The translations under genes and the position numbers were made by a program. 64,000 bases of DNA from Chloroflexota bacterium. GTDB taxonomy: Bacteria > Chloroflexota > UBA11872. Positions 32,361 through 40,641 of this stretch are shown here, piece by piece. How positions within the stretch are numbered: the stretch's first letter is position 1; each line of letters begins with the position of its first letter. The stretch covers positions 1-64,000 of the forward strand of contig JAJDZU010000003.1 of the NCBI GenBank assembly GCA_022824495.1, read 5' to 3'. The notes under the pieces are model-generated. The model was not told where the DNA came from. It saw nothing but the letters and a program-made list of their open reading frames with translations, and made no database searches.

Positions 32361-33049
32361 GCGCCCGCCGCCGCGAGGAGCGATTCCCAGATGGCGCGTC
32401 CGTCCTCGCCGCCAAGCTCGGCCTCGGAGGCGCGCTCGGGGTGGGGCATCATGCCGACGACGTTGCGGCGCTGGTTGCAGATGCCAGCAATGTCGTCGAT
32501 GGCGCCGTTGGGATTGGTCTTGGGCGAGCGGTTGCCCGACGCGGAGACGTAGCGGAAGACGACGCGATCCTGGTCGTGCAAGTGGGCGAGGCCGTCGGGG
32601 TCGATGACGTAGTTGCCTTCGGCGTGGGCGATGGGCAGGCGGAGCACCTGGCCGTTACTGGCCGCGGACGTGCACGGGGTGTCGGTGGATTCCACCCGGA
32701 GGTGGGTCCACTCGCAGCGGAACTGGGTGCTGTCGTTGAGCAGCATTGCGCCGGGGAGCAGGCCGGCTTCCAGGAGGATTTGGAACCCGTTGCAGATGCC
32801 GAGGACGGGACGGCCCCCGTCGGCATGCTCCCGCACGGCCGACATGATGGGCGCGCGGGCGGCCATGGCGCCGGTGCGAAGGTAGTCGCCGTGGCTGAAG
32901 CCGCCGGGTAGCACGACCAGGTCGACATCATCGAGGCTGGTGTCGGCATGCCAGGCGTAGCGGGCGTTCATGCCGACCACGTTGCCGAGGACGTGCAGGG
33001 TATCGGCGTCGCAGTTGCTGCCGGGAAAGACGACGACGGCGGCCTTCAC
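32357..33049 (-). CDS. purQ: Phosphoribosylformylglycinamidine synthase glutaminase PurQ
   Basis: PurQ is the class I glutaminase that delivers ammonia to PurL. It reads [40 protein letters not shown] and the nucleophile Cys in [30 protein letters not shown] and the catalytic His-Pro-Glu in [12 protein letters not shown] complete the triad. 230 residues. GTG 33049 overlaps the purS stop as GTGA; the frame further upstream overlaps purS and is not coding. Confidence 0.93.
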   Translation of the reverse strand: MKAAVVVFPGSNCDADTLHVLGNVVGMNARYAWHADTSLDDVDLVVLPGGFSHGDYLRTGAMAARAPIMSAVREHADGGRPVLGICNGFQILLEAGLLPGAMLLNDSTQFRCEWTHLRVESTDTPCTSAASNGQVLRLPIAHAEGNYVIDPDGLAHLHDQDRVVFRYVSASGNRSPKTNPNGAIDDIAGICNQRRNVVGMMPHPERASEAELGGEDGRAIWESLLAAAGA

Positions 33050-33333
33050 GCGGGTTGCGCGACCTTGCCGTCGACAGGCTCCAGGGCCTCGATTGCGAAC
33101 GACTCGATCACCGGGTTGACCAGGAGCTGGCGGCACATGGATTCGGCGCGTTCGGCGGCGGCCGTTTCGTTGTCCGCCGACAGCCCGATGGTGATGAGCT
33201 TGCCGATGCGGACGTCGTTCACCTCAGTGAAGCCCAGATCGTGAAGGCTGCCGCGGACGGTGAGGCCCTGCGGATCGTTGACGCCGGCGTTGAGCTGGAC
33301 GGCCACGCGAACCCGGAAGCGCTGGCCGGTCAT
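33046..33333 (-). CDS. purS: Phosphoribosylformylglycinamidine synthase subunit PurS
   Basis: PurS is a small subunit (95 residues) that bridges PurQ and PurL in the multi-subunit FGAM synthetase. It shows [18 protein letters not shown], then [20 protein letters not shown] and the C-terminal [15 protein letters not shown], all typical of the PurS dimer fold. ATG 33333 overlaps the purC stop (ATGA) and its stop overlaps the purQ start. Confidence 0.92.
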   Translation of the reverse strand: MTGQRFRVRVAVQLNAGVNDPQGLTVRGSLHDLGFTEVNDVRIGKLITIGLSADNETAAAERAESMCRQLLVNPVIESFAIEALEPVDGKVAQPA

Positions 33334-34205
33334 CCAGCCAGCAATTCCTGGGCTTCGCGGTAGCGGGCGGACGTTTGCTCGATGATTTCGCGCGGGAGGC
33401 TGGGGATCGGCGGTTCGCGGTCCCAGCCGGTGGCGATCAGGTGGTTGCGCACGATCTGCTTATCGAAGCTGGGCGGCGACATGCCGACCTGGTATTCGCG
33501 CACATCCCAGAAGCGCGAGGAGTCCGGGGTCAAGACCTCGTCGATCAGGGTGATTTCACCGTTGACGTAGCCGAACTCGAACTTGGTGTCGGCCAGGATG
33601 ATTCCGCGCTCTTTGGCGTAGTCGCGGCCGAACTCGTAGACCGCGATGGTGAGGTCGCGCAGCTGTTCGGCTACGTCGCCGACGATGGCACGGAAGTCCT
33701 CGAAGCCGATGTTCTCGTCGTGGCCGGACTCGGCCTTGGTGGCGGGGGTGAAGAGGGTTTCGTCGAAGGGCTCGGCTTCCTGCATTCCGGCGGGGATGGA
33801 GATACCGCAAATCTCGCCGTCGCGCTGGTAGTCCACCCAGCCGGAACCGGTGATGAAGCCGCGGGCGACGCATTCGGCGTCGATACGGTCGGCCTTGTGC
33901 ACGAGCATGGTGCGGCCGCGCAGGGCGTCGCGGTGCGGAGCGACCTCGGGGCCCATCTCCTCGACGTTGGTGGTGATGAGGTGGTTGGGCACGATGTGGG
34001 AAGTCAGCCCGAACCAGTGCTCCGACATACCCGTGAGGACGGCTCCCTTGCCGGGGATCGGGTCGGGGAGGACGTGGTCGAAGGCTGATATGCGATCGGT
34101 GGCGACGATCAGCAACCGGTCGTCCAGGTCGTAGATGTCGCGGACTTTGCCGCGGTTGATCAGGTTCAGGCCAGCGAGGCTGGTCTCGGTGATGGTTGCG
34201 CTCAC
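33330..34205 (-). CDS. purC: SAICAR synthetase
   Basis: PurC ligates aspartate to CAIR, ATP-dependent. It has NLINRGKVRDIYDLDDRLLI, VATDRISAFDHVLPDPIPGKG, HADRIDAECVARGFITGSGW (with H-K here), GRDYAKERGIILADTKFEFG, EVLTPDSSRFWDVREY and PSFDKQIVRNHL. 291 residues, the type found in many bacteria and yeast. GTG 34205 overlaps the purB stop by 4 bp (GTGA). Confidence 0.93.
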   Translation of the reverse strand: MSATITETSLAGLNLINRGKVRDIYDLDDRLLIVATDRISAFDHVLPDPIPGKGAVLTGMSEHWFGLTSHIVPNHLITTNVEEMGPEVAPHRDALRGRTMLVHKADRIDAECVARGFITGSGWVDYQRDGEICGISIPAGMQEAEPFDETLFTPATKAESGHDENIGFEDFRAIVGDVAEQLRDLTIAVYEFGRDYAKERGIILADTKFEFGYVNGEITLIDEVLTPDSSRFWDVREYQVGMSPPSFDKQIVRNHLIATGWDREPPIPSLPREIIEQTSARYREAQELLAG

Positions 34206-35542
34206 GAGGTGGTGACCTCCCATTCCGCCGCCGGAGTCGGTTCCGGCGTGCGATCCAATCCCATTCGTTCATAGGCCGTGTCGACCCAGCGCAGGTGGGG
34301 CGCGGGGCTGAACGCGGCGTCGAGCTGTTCGTCGCTAAGCAAGGCGGTGACGCGCGCGTCGGCGCGTACGGCGTCCTGGAAGCTGGCCCCGCCTTCCCAG
34401 GATGCAGTGGCATGTTCCTGCATGACGTCGTAGGCGTCCTGCCGGGACATGCCGGCGTGAATCATGGAGAGCATGACGACCTGGGAGTAGATGAGGCCGC
34501 CGGTGGCTTCCACGTTGGCCGCCATGCGCTCGGGGTAGACCCGCATGTCGCGCGCAATGGGATTGAACAGCCAGAGCATGTAGTCCAGCGCGAGGCAGGC
34601 GTCCGGAAGGATGATCCGCTCGGCGGAGGAGTGGCTGATGTCGCGCTCGTGCCAGAGCGTGACGTTTTCGAGCGCGACCTGGGCGTGCGACCGCAGCAGG
34701 CGGGCGAGGCCGGAGATGCGTTCCAGGCGCGAGGGGTTGCGCTTGTGGGGCATGGACGACGAGCCGTGGCGGCCGGCTTCGAACGGTTCTTCGGCTTCGC
34801 GGATTTCGGTTCGCTGCAGGGAGCGTAGCTCCGTGGCGAACTTGTCGAGCGAGCTGGCAATGAGGGCCAGCGTGCAGACGAAGTGGGCATGGCGGTCGCG
34901 CTGGACGATCTGGTTGGAGACCGGCGCCACGCCCAGGCCCAACTCCTCGCAGGTCCAGTCTTCGACGTGCGGCGGGACGTTGGCGTGGGTGCCGACGGAA
35001 CCGGAGATCTTGCCGACGGCGATGTGCTCGCGCGCCTCCGCCAGGCGCCATCGGTGACGCCGGACTTCGCCAAGCCAGATGAGGAGCTTGAGACCGAAGG
35101 TGATGGGTTCGGCGTGGACGCCGTGGCTGCGACCGATCATGAGGGTGTACTTGTGGGTGAGGGCCTGAACGCTGAGGATGTCGTCAAGTTCCGCCAGGCG
35201 CTGATCCAGCAGGTCGGTGGCGTCGACGAGCTGGAGGGCCAGGCCGGTATCCAGCACGTCGCTGGACGTGAGACCGAGGTGGAGCCAGCGGGACTCGGGA
35301 CCGACGGATTCGGCGAGGGCGTCGACGAAGGCATTGGTCTCGTGGTCGTTGACGCTCTCGAGCTCGTCGATGCGTTCGAGGGTGAAGCTGGCCTGCATGA
35401 GCTTTTTCGCGTCTTCGGCGGGTATTCGGCCCGCGCGCGCCCAGGCGTTGACGGCCGCGAGTTCCACGTCGCGCTGCTTTTCGAAATAGACCTGCCGGTC
35501 CCAGACGGCGGCCATCTCAGGTCGCGAGTAGCGCGGGATCAT
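34202..35542 (-). CDS. purB: Adenylosuccinate lyase
   Basis: PurB removes fumarate from SAICAR and from adenylosuccinate, so it serves both IMP and AMP synthesis. It shows IPRYSRPEMAAVWDRQVYFE, HETNAFVDALAESVG, LHLGLTSSDVLDTGLALQL, MIGRSHGVHAEPITFGLKL, GSVGTHANVPPHVED and the signature loop GSSSMPHKRNPSRLE, containing the catalytic Ser. 446 residues. ATG 35542 overlaps the purD stop (ATGA); the open frame upstream is not conserved. Confidence 0.94.
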   Translation of the reverse strand: MIPRYSRPEMAAVWDRQVYFEKQRDVELAAVNAWARAGRIPAEDAKKLMQASFTLERIDELESVNDHETNAFVDALAESVGPESRWLHLGLTSSDVLDTGLALQLVDATDLLDQRLAELDDILSVQALTHKYTLMIGRSHGVHAEPITFGLKLLIWLGEVRRHRWRLAEAREHIAVGKISGSVGTHANVPPHVEDWTCEELGLGVAPVSNQIVQRDRHAHFVCTLALIASSLDKFATELRSLQRTEIREAEEPFEAGRHGSSSMPHKRNPSRLERISGLARLLRSHAQVALENVTLWHERDISHSSAERIILPDACLALDYMLWLFNPIARDMRVYPERMAANVEATGGLIYSQVVMLSMIHAGMSRQDAYDVMQEHATASWEGGASFQDAVRADARVTALLSDEQLDAAFSPAPHLRWVDTAYERMGLDRTPEPTPAAEWEVTTS

Positions 35543-36834
35543 GAAGTCACCGCCATTCGCGACTGGCCGACAGGCGCTTGTTCGGTGGCGGCGATGTCGG
35601 TTCGCCACTGGCTGTCCTGGAAGGTCACGTGATCCACCGCTGCATACGCGTTTTCCCTCGCTGCCGGAACGTCCGGCCCTGTGCCAACGATTCCAAGTAC
35701 TCGACCGCCGGCGGTGTAAATCCCATCGTTTCGGGTTTCGGTGCCCGCGTGAAAGGCCAGGGCGCCGGCGGGAAGAGCATCCAAACCTATGATTTCGTGT
35801 CCTGTCTCGTAGGAACCCGGGTAGCCGCCTGAGGCGAGGACTACGCAGACAGCGGCGGTGCCGTCGGGCGCAAGGTCCACCCTGCTGACGTCACCTTCGA
35901 GGGCGGCCAGCATGGCGGTGACCAGATCGCCGTGCATGGTGGGCAGGATGACCTGGGCTTCCGGGTCGCCGAAGCGGATGTTGAATTCGATTACGACGGG
36001 ACCGACTTCGGTGAGCATGAGGCCGGCGTAGAGCACGCCGGTGAAGGGCCCGCCGGCATCCGATGCCGCCTGCAAGGTGGGGCCGATGATGCGGTCGGCG
36101 ACTTCCTGGAGGAGTTCGTCGTCCGCGTCCGCCACGGGCGAATAGGCGCCGACGCCGCCGGTGTTGAGGCCGCGGTCGTCGTCGTAGGCGCGCTTGTAGT
36201 CGCGGGCGGAGCCGATGATTTGGAAGCTGGTACCGGCGCAGATGGCGAAGACGGAGAGTTCCGGGCCGTAGCAGCGTTCCTGGATGACGACGGACGAACC
36301 GGCGTCGCCGAACTGGCGCTCGACCATGACGGCGTTGATGGCGGCGTGGGCTTCGTCGGGCGTGTCGCAGACCAGGACGCCCTTGCCGAGGGCGAGACCG
36401 TCGGCTTTGACAACGAGGGGGTCGACCGAGTCGTCGACGTAGTCGTGGGCGTCGCCGGGCGAGTCGAAGACGGCGGAGTCCGGGATGGGGACGCCGGCGC
36501 GGTCAAGAAGCTCGGTGGTCCAGGCCTTGCTGGATTCGAGGCGAGTGGCGGCGGCGCTGGGGCCGAAGGCGCGGATACCGGCCTCGGCCAAGCGATCAAC
36601 CAGACCCATTGCGCAGGGATCCTCGGGGCCGACGATCACAAGGTCGGGGCGGTTGGTCACGGACCAGTCAACGAGGCCGGAAATGTCGTCCGCGGCCAGG
36701 GGGACGGTCGTGGCGATGCCGGCGATGGCGGAGCTGCCGGGGGCGCAGTAGAGGTCGGCATCGGGGCGGTCGGCGCGGACGCGCCAGCAGAGGGCGTGCT
36801 CGCGTCCGCCGCTGCCAACAACGAGGATTCTCAT
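35539..36834 (-). CDS. purD: Phosphoribosylamine--glycine ligase
   Basis: PurD makes GAR from phosphoribosylamine, glycine and ATP (ATP-grasp). It has RILVVGSGGREHALCWRV, LVIVGPEDPCAMGLVDRLAE, FGPSAAATRLESSKAWT, VVKADGLALGKGVLVCDT, VIQERCYGPELSVFAICAG (usual L-x-G-x-E), ARDYKRAYDDDRGLNTGGVG, VLYAGLMLTEVGPVVIEFN and RFGDPEAQVILP. 432 residues. ATG 36834 overlaps the guaA stop (ATGA). Confidence 0.94.
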   Translation of the reverse strand: MRILVVGSGGREHALCWRVRADRPDADLYCAPGSSAIAGIATTVPLAADDISGLVDWSVTNRPDLVIVGPEDPCAMGLVDRLAEAGIRAFGPSAAATRLESSKAWTTELLDRAGVPIPDSAVFDSPGDAHDYVDDSVDPLVVKADGLALGKGVLVCDTPDEAHAAINAVMVERQFGDAGSSVVIQERCYGPELSVFAICAGTSFQIIGSARDYKRAYDDDRGLNTGGVGAYSPVADADDELLQEVADRIIGPTLQAASDAGGPFTGVLYAGLMLTEVGPVVIEFNIRFGDPEAQVILPTMHGDLVTAMLAALEGDVSRVDLAPDGTAAVCVVLASGGYPGSYETGHEIIGLDALPAGALAFHAGTETRNDGIYTAGGRVLGIVGTGPDVPAARENAYAAVDHVTFQDSQWRTDIAATEQAPVGQSRMAVTS

Positions 36835-38396
36835 TCCCACTCGATGGTTCCCGGGGGTTTGGAGGTCACGTCGTAGACCACGCGGGTGGCGCTCGGGACC
36901 TCGTTGACGATGCGGGCGGAGATGCGGGCGAGGACATCGTTTGGGATGCGAGCCCAGTCGGCGGTCATGAAGTCGTCGGTGGTTACAGCGCGCAGGGCTA
37001 TCAACTCGCCATAGGAGCGGCCGTCGCCCATGACGCCGACGGTTTGGACCCCGGGCAGAACGGCGAAGTACTGGGAGAGCTGGCGTTCGAGGCCGGCCTC
37101 CGCGATTTCGGCGCGCAGGATGGCGTCGGCCTGCTGGAGCAGGGCGACCTTGGGGGCGGTGACTTCGCCGACGATGCGGACGGCGAGGCCGGGTCCGGGG
37201 AAGGGCTGACGCCAGACGAGGTGGTCGGGGAGGCCGAGTTGGGATCCCAGAGTTCGGACTTCGTCCTTGAAGAGGTCGCGGAGGGGTTCGACGAGCTCGA
37301 ATTCCAGGTCGTCCGGCAGGCCTCCGACATTGTGGTGGCTCTTGATGACGGCGGCGGTGCCGTGGATGCCGCCGCTCTCGATGAGGTCGGGGTAAATGGT
37401 GCCCTGGGCGAGGAAGTCGGCGTCGGCAATGCGGGCGGCTTCGCGTTCGAAAACGCGGACGAAGCGTTCGCCGATGACCTGGCGCTTGGCCTCCGGATCG
37501 GTGACGCCGCGGAGGGCGTCGAGGAATTCATCGGCGGCGTCGACGATGACGAGGCGCAAGTCGAATCCTTCCTCGAACGATGCTCTCACTTCGGCCGCTT
37601 CATTGGCTCGCAGCAGGCCGGTATCGATGAGGATGGCGGTGAGCCGGTCGCCGACGGCTCGGGAAACCAGGGCGGCGGTCACGGCGCTGTCGACGCCGCC
37701 GCTGAGGCCGCAAATGACGTGGCCGTCGCCGACCTGGCGGCGGATCTGGGCCACGCGCTCGTCGATGATCGAGGTGGGAATCCAGTCGCCGCGACAGCCG
37801 CACATGTCGACGGCGAAGTTGCGCAGCAGTTGCTGGCCGTGGGCCGTGTGGCGGACTTCGGGGTGAAACTGGACGGCGACCACGCCGTTGTCGTTGCCCA
37901 TGGCGGCCATTGCGGATTCGGTGCGGGCAAGGGGGCGGAGACCGGGCGGCGCTTCGGCGACGACGTCGCCGTGGCTCATCCAGACGTCGATCACGTTCGG
38001 TAGGCCGCGGAAGATTGCGTGGGAGTTGTCGGTAATGCGGGCACGGGCCGGGCCATACTCGCGGTCGTCGGCGGGTTCGACGGAGCCGCCGAGGGAGTGG
38101 CCCAGCAACTGCATGCCGTAGCAAATGCCCAGGACCGGGACGCCGGCGTCGAGCACGGCCGACGGGAGTTGAGGGGCGCCATCGTCGTAGACGCTGGTGG
38201 GTCCCCCGGAGAGGATGACGCCGCGCAGATTGGGTTCTCGCAGGGCGTCGGGCTGGTTGCAGGGGGCGAGCACGGTGCGAACGCCCAACTCGCGGACGCG
38301 ACGGGCGATGAGTTGACTGTATTGGGCGCCGAAGTCGAGGACCACGATTGTCTCGTGGACTGTTGCAGGGTCGGACGCGCGCAAGGTCGCGTTCAC
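36831..38396 (-). CDS. guaA: GMP synthase (glutamine-hydrolysing)
   Basis: GuaA aminates XMP to GMP. The N-terminal glutaminase has VVLDFGAQYSQLIARRVREL, Cys in VLGICYGMQLLGHSLGG and His/Glu in VQFHPEVRHTAHG. The ATP-pyrophosphatase domain has the P-loop ICGLSGGVDSAVTAALV, TGLLRANEAAEV and FLAQGTIYPDLIESG. The C-terminal dimerisation domain has RQPFPGPGLAVRIVGE and a terminal GTIEWE. About 521 residues. GTG 38396 is chosen as the first start near the conserved part. First gene of the tightly coupled purine run; the 170-bp gap to thrB may hold its promoter. guaB is not in the window. Confidence 0.94.
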   Translation of the reverse strand: MNATLRASDPATVHETIVVLDFGAQYSQLIARRVRELGVRTVLAPCNQPDALREPNLRGVILSGGPTSVYDDGAPQLPSAVLDAGVPVLGICYGMQLLGHSLGGSVEPADDREYGPARARITDNSHAIFRGLPNVIDVWMSHGDVVAEAPPGLRPLARTESAMAAMGNDNGVVAVQFHPEVRHTAHGQQLLRNFAVDMCGCRGDWIPTSIIDERVAQIRRQVGDGHVICGLSGGVDSAVTAALVSRAVGDRLTAILIDTGLLRANEAAEVRASFEEGFDLRLVIVDAADEFLDALRGVTDPEAKRQVIGERFVRVFEREAARIADADFLAQGTIYPDLIESGGIHGTAAVIKSHHNVGGLPDDLEFELVEPLRDLFKDEVRTLGSQLGLPDHLVWRQPFPGPGLAVRIVGEVTAPKVALLQQADAILRAEIAEAGLERQLSQYFAVLPGVQTVGVMGDGRSYGELIALRAVTTDDFMTADWARIPNDVLARISARIVNEVPSATRVVYDVTSKPPGTIEWE

Positions 38397-38566
38397 TGTC
38401 GTGCCGTCGAACGGACGGTCAATGGGAGGTGTGACCGGAGGTATGGCGATGCGACGGTACCAGCGCAAGCTTGCGCGCCGTCCACGCGGATGGTGCCTCC
38501 CAGCTGCCGCGTCGTGAGTAGACGCGGCTCATCCCTGCCGAGCATGAGTATACGAACCGCACGGGC

Positions 38567-39481
38567 TTATGTTGAGGCCAGCGGCTCCATCATCTCGGCA
38601 CCGGTCTCGGCGGCGCTGGCCACATAGGTCTCGCAGCCTGACGATGCATCGATTGCCGCGTCGGCCATGGCGCCGGCGACGCGCATGGTGCGGTCCTTGG
38701 GCGCGAATGCGATGAGCGTTGGACCCGATCCGCTGAGGGCAGCGCCGTAGGCGCCGGCGCGAAGGGCGGCCTGGACTCCGGGCTCGAGCGCGGGATTGAG
38801 TTCGGCCCGGTAGGGCTGGTGGAGAAAGTCCTGCGTCGCCACGCGCAATTCCGCATAGCACCCCGTCTGCAACGCGGCGATCAACATGGCGGCGCGACCG
38901 AGATTGGCAACTGCGTCGGCTCGCGGAACGTGGGTGGGCAGCGCCGCCCGCGCACGCGCAGTCGGCACGTGGTAGCCGGGCACAACGACGACGATTCCAA
39001 TGTCGCTCGGAAATGGAACGCGCACTGCGTGCAGGGTTTCGTCGGCCTGAACTGTCAACACCAAGCCGCCCAGCAGCGCTGCGGCCACGTTGTCGGGGTG
39101 GCCTTCGATTTCGGTCGCGCGGCGCAGCAACTCGTCGTCGTCCAACCCACGACAGAAGGCGTGATTTGCGGCGACGAGTCCGCCAACGATGGCGCTGGCC
39201 GAGCCGCCCAGGCCTCCTTGCGGCGGGATTTCGCGAACCGCGCGCAACCTGTACGGGCCGGCCGCGGCCGGCGCCAGCGACCTGAAGGCACGGAAGGCCA
39301 GGTTTCGCCGGGTATCGCGGGGGACGTGTTTCAGGAACTTGCCCGCCGGCTCGATGGAGTCGCGGCTGGCCGGCTCGAACTGGTACTCGTCGCGCACGTC
39401 AATCGCAAGGCCGAACACGTCGAAGCCCGCGCCCAGGTTGCCTGAGGACGCGGGGACGGATACCCGGGCGCGGCCGGTCAC
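38567..39481 (-). CDS. thrB: Homoserine kinase (GHMP family)
   Basis: ThrB phosphorylates homoserine for threonine synthesis. It shows RVSVPASSGNLGAGFDVFGL, the GHMP ATP loop IPPQGGLGGSASAIVGGLVA (P-x-x-x-G-L-G-S-S-A), EIEGHPDNVAAALLGGLV and AALSGSGPTLIAFAP. 304 residues, complete. GTG 39481 overlaps the rodA stop (GTGA), so it is co-translated with the cell-shape genes, an odd place for an amino acid gene. thrA and thrC are not seen. Confidence 0.92.
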   Translation of the reverse strand: MTGRARVSVPASSGNLGAGFDVFGLAIDVRDEYQFEPASRDSIEPAGKFLKHVPRDTRRNLAFRAFRSLAPAAAGPYRLRAVREIPPQGGLGGSASAIVGGLVAANHAFCRGLDDDELLRRATEIEGHPDNVAAALLGGLVLTVQADETLHAVRVPFPSDIGIVVVVPGYHVPTARARAALPTHVPRADAVANLGRAAMLIAALQTGCYAELRVATQDFLHQPYRAELNPALEPGVQAALRAGAYGAALSGSGPTLIAFAPKDRTMRVAGAMADAAIDASSGCETYVASAAETGAEMMEPLAST

Positions 39482-40641
39482 CTGCCCAGGCCGCCGCGCG
39501 GACCGGCCGCGGGCAGAGATCCTCGAACGACGTGCATTGACTGCTGCCGGAAGGGGGCCGCTCCGCGGTGTGCGTGAATACTCAGCAGGATGCCGACCGA
39601 CAGGAGGGTCACGAGCAGCGAGTTCTTGCCCAGGCTCACCAGCGGCAGGGTGATTCCGGTGACCGGCATCAGCCCGACGTTCATTCCGATGTTGACAAAC
39701 GACTGCGTGAAGATCATGGCGGCAATGCCGACTGCCAGCAAGCGGCCAAACATGTCGCGTGCTCGCAGCCCGATGACGAGGGCCTGAACGATGAGCAAGG
39801 TAAAGAACGCCAAGAGACCAACCGTTCCCGCGAGCCCAAGCTGCTCGCCGAGCATGGCGAAGATGAAGTCGGTATCCCGCACGCGCAGGAATTCAAGCTG
39901 GGACTGCGAGCCCTGGCCAAGGCCATGGCCGAACCAGCTGCCGGAACCGATGGAAATCCGCGCCTGCAGCACGTTGTAGCCGGCGCCAAGCGGGTCGCTG
40001 CTTGGATCGAGGAACGTCACGAAGCGCTGCCGCATGTAGTCCTGGGCGAAGAACCAGGCGAACGGGAAGGCGGCGAGCGCGATCGCGACCGGCATGAGCA
40101 GGTGCCACCAACGCGCGCCGGCCACAAACACCATGGCGATCCAGATGGCGCCGAAGATCAGGGCGGTGCCCAGATCGGGCTGCAAGAAGATCAGGCCCGC
40201 CGGGATAAGCATGAGTCCGAGGCTGACCATGACGGTACGGAACGATTGCGTCGAGCCGCGGCGATCGGCCAGGTATTTCGCGAACGCCACAACGGCCGCC
40301 ACTTTCATGAACTCCGATGGCTGGATGACGATCGAGCCCACTTCAAACCACCGGCGGGCGCCGAGGTCGAAGTCTCCGACCAACAGCACCATAACCAGAG
40401 CGAGCACCCCCGCGAGGTACAGAGGTACTGCCACGCCGTGCAGCGCGCGGTAGTCGATCTGAGCCATGGCGAAGGCAAACCCGAGGCCGACTGCGCCAAG
40501 GATGGCCTTCTGGACCGCCTGGTTCTGCAGGCCGTTGGCGCCTGGATCGGCGGTGGTGCTGAGCATGAGGACGCCGAATGCCACGAGAGCGATGGTCGAC
40601 ACGACGATTGCCCACTCGATGCGCGCAAGTCGGAGCAGCAT
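39478..40641 (-). CDS. rodA: RodA-type SEDS peptidoglycan glycosyltransferase
   Basis: This multi-pass SEDS enzyme polymerises lipid II during cell elongation, paired with PBP2. It has about ten membrane helices. The conserved block YNVLQARISIGSGSWFGHG, LGQGSQSQLEFLRVRDTDFI, FAMLGEQLGLAG and the terminal TGITLPLVSLGKNSLLVTLL are diagnostic of RodA/FtsW. 387 residues. ATG 40641 overlaps the mrdA stop by one base. The neighbour order mreB-mreC-mreD-mrdA-rodA identifies it as RodA rather than FtsW. Confidence 0.93.
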   Translation of the reverse strand: MLLRLARIEWAIVVSTIALVAFGVLMLSTTADPGANGLQNQAVQKAILGAVGLGFAFAMAQIDYRALHGVAVPLYLAGVLALVMVLLVGDFDLGARRWFEVGSIVIQPSEFMKVAAVVAFAKYLADRRGSTQSFRTVMVSLGLMLIPAGLIFLQPDLGTALIFGAIWIAMVFVAGARWWHLLMPVAIALAAFPFAWFFAQDYMRQRFVTFLDPSSDPLGAGYNVLQARISIGSGSWFGHGLGQGSQSQLEFLRVRDTDFIFAMLGEQLGLAGTVGLLAFFTLLIVQALVIGLRARDMFGRLLAVGIAAMIFTQSFVNIGMNVGLMPVTGITLPLVSLGKNSLLVTLLSVGILLSIHAHRGAAPFRQQSMHVVRGSLPAAGPRGGLGR

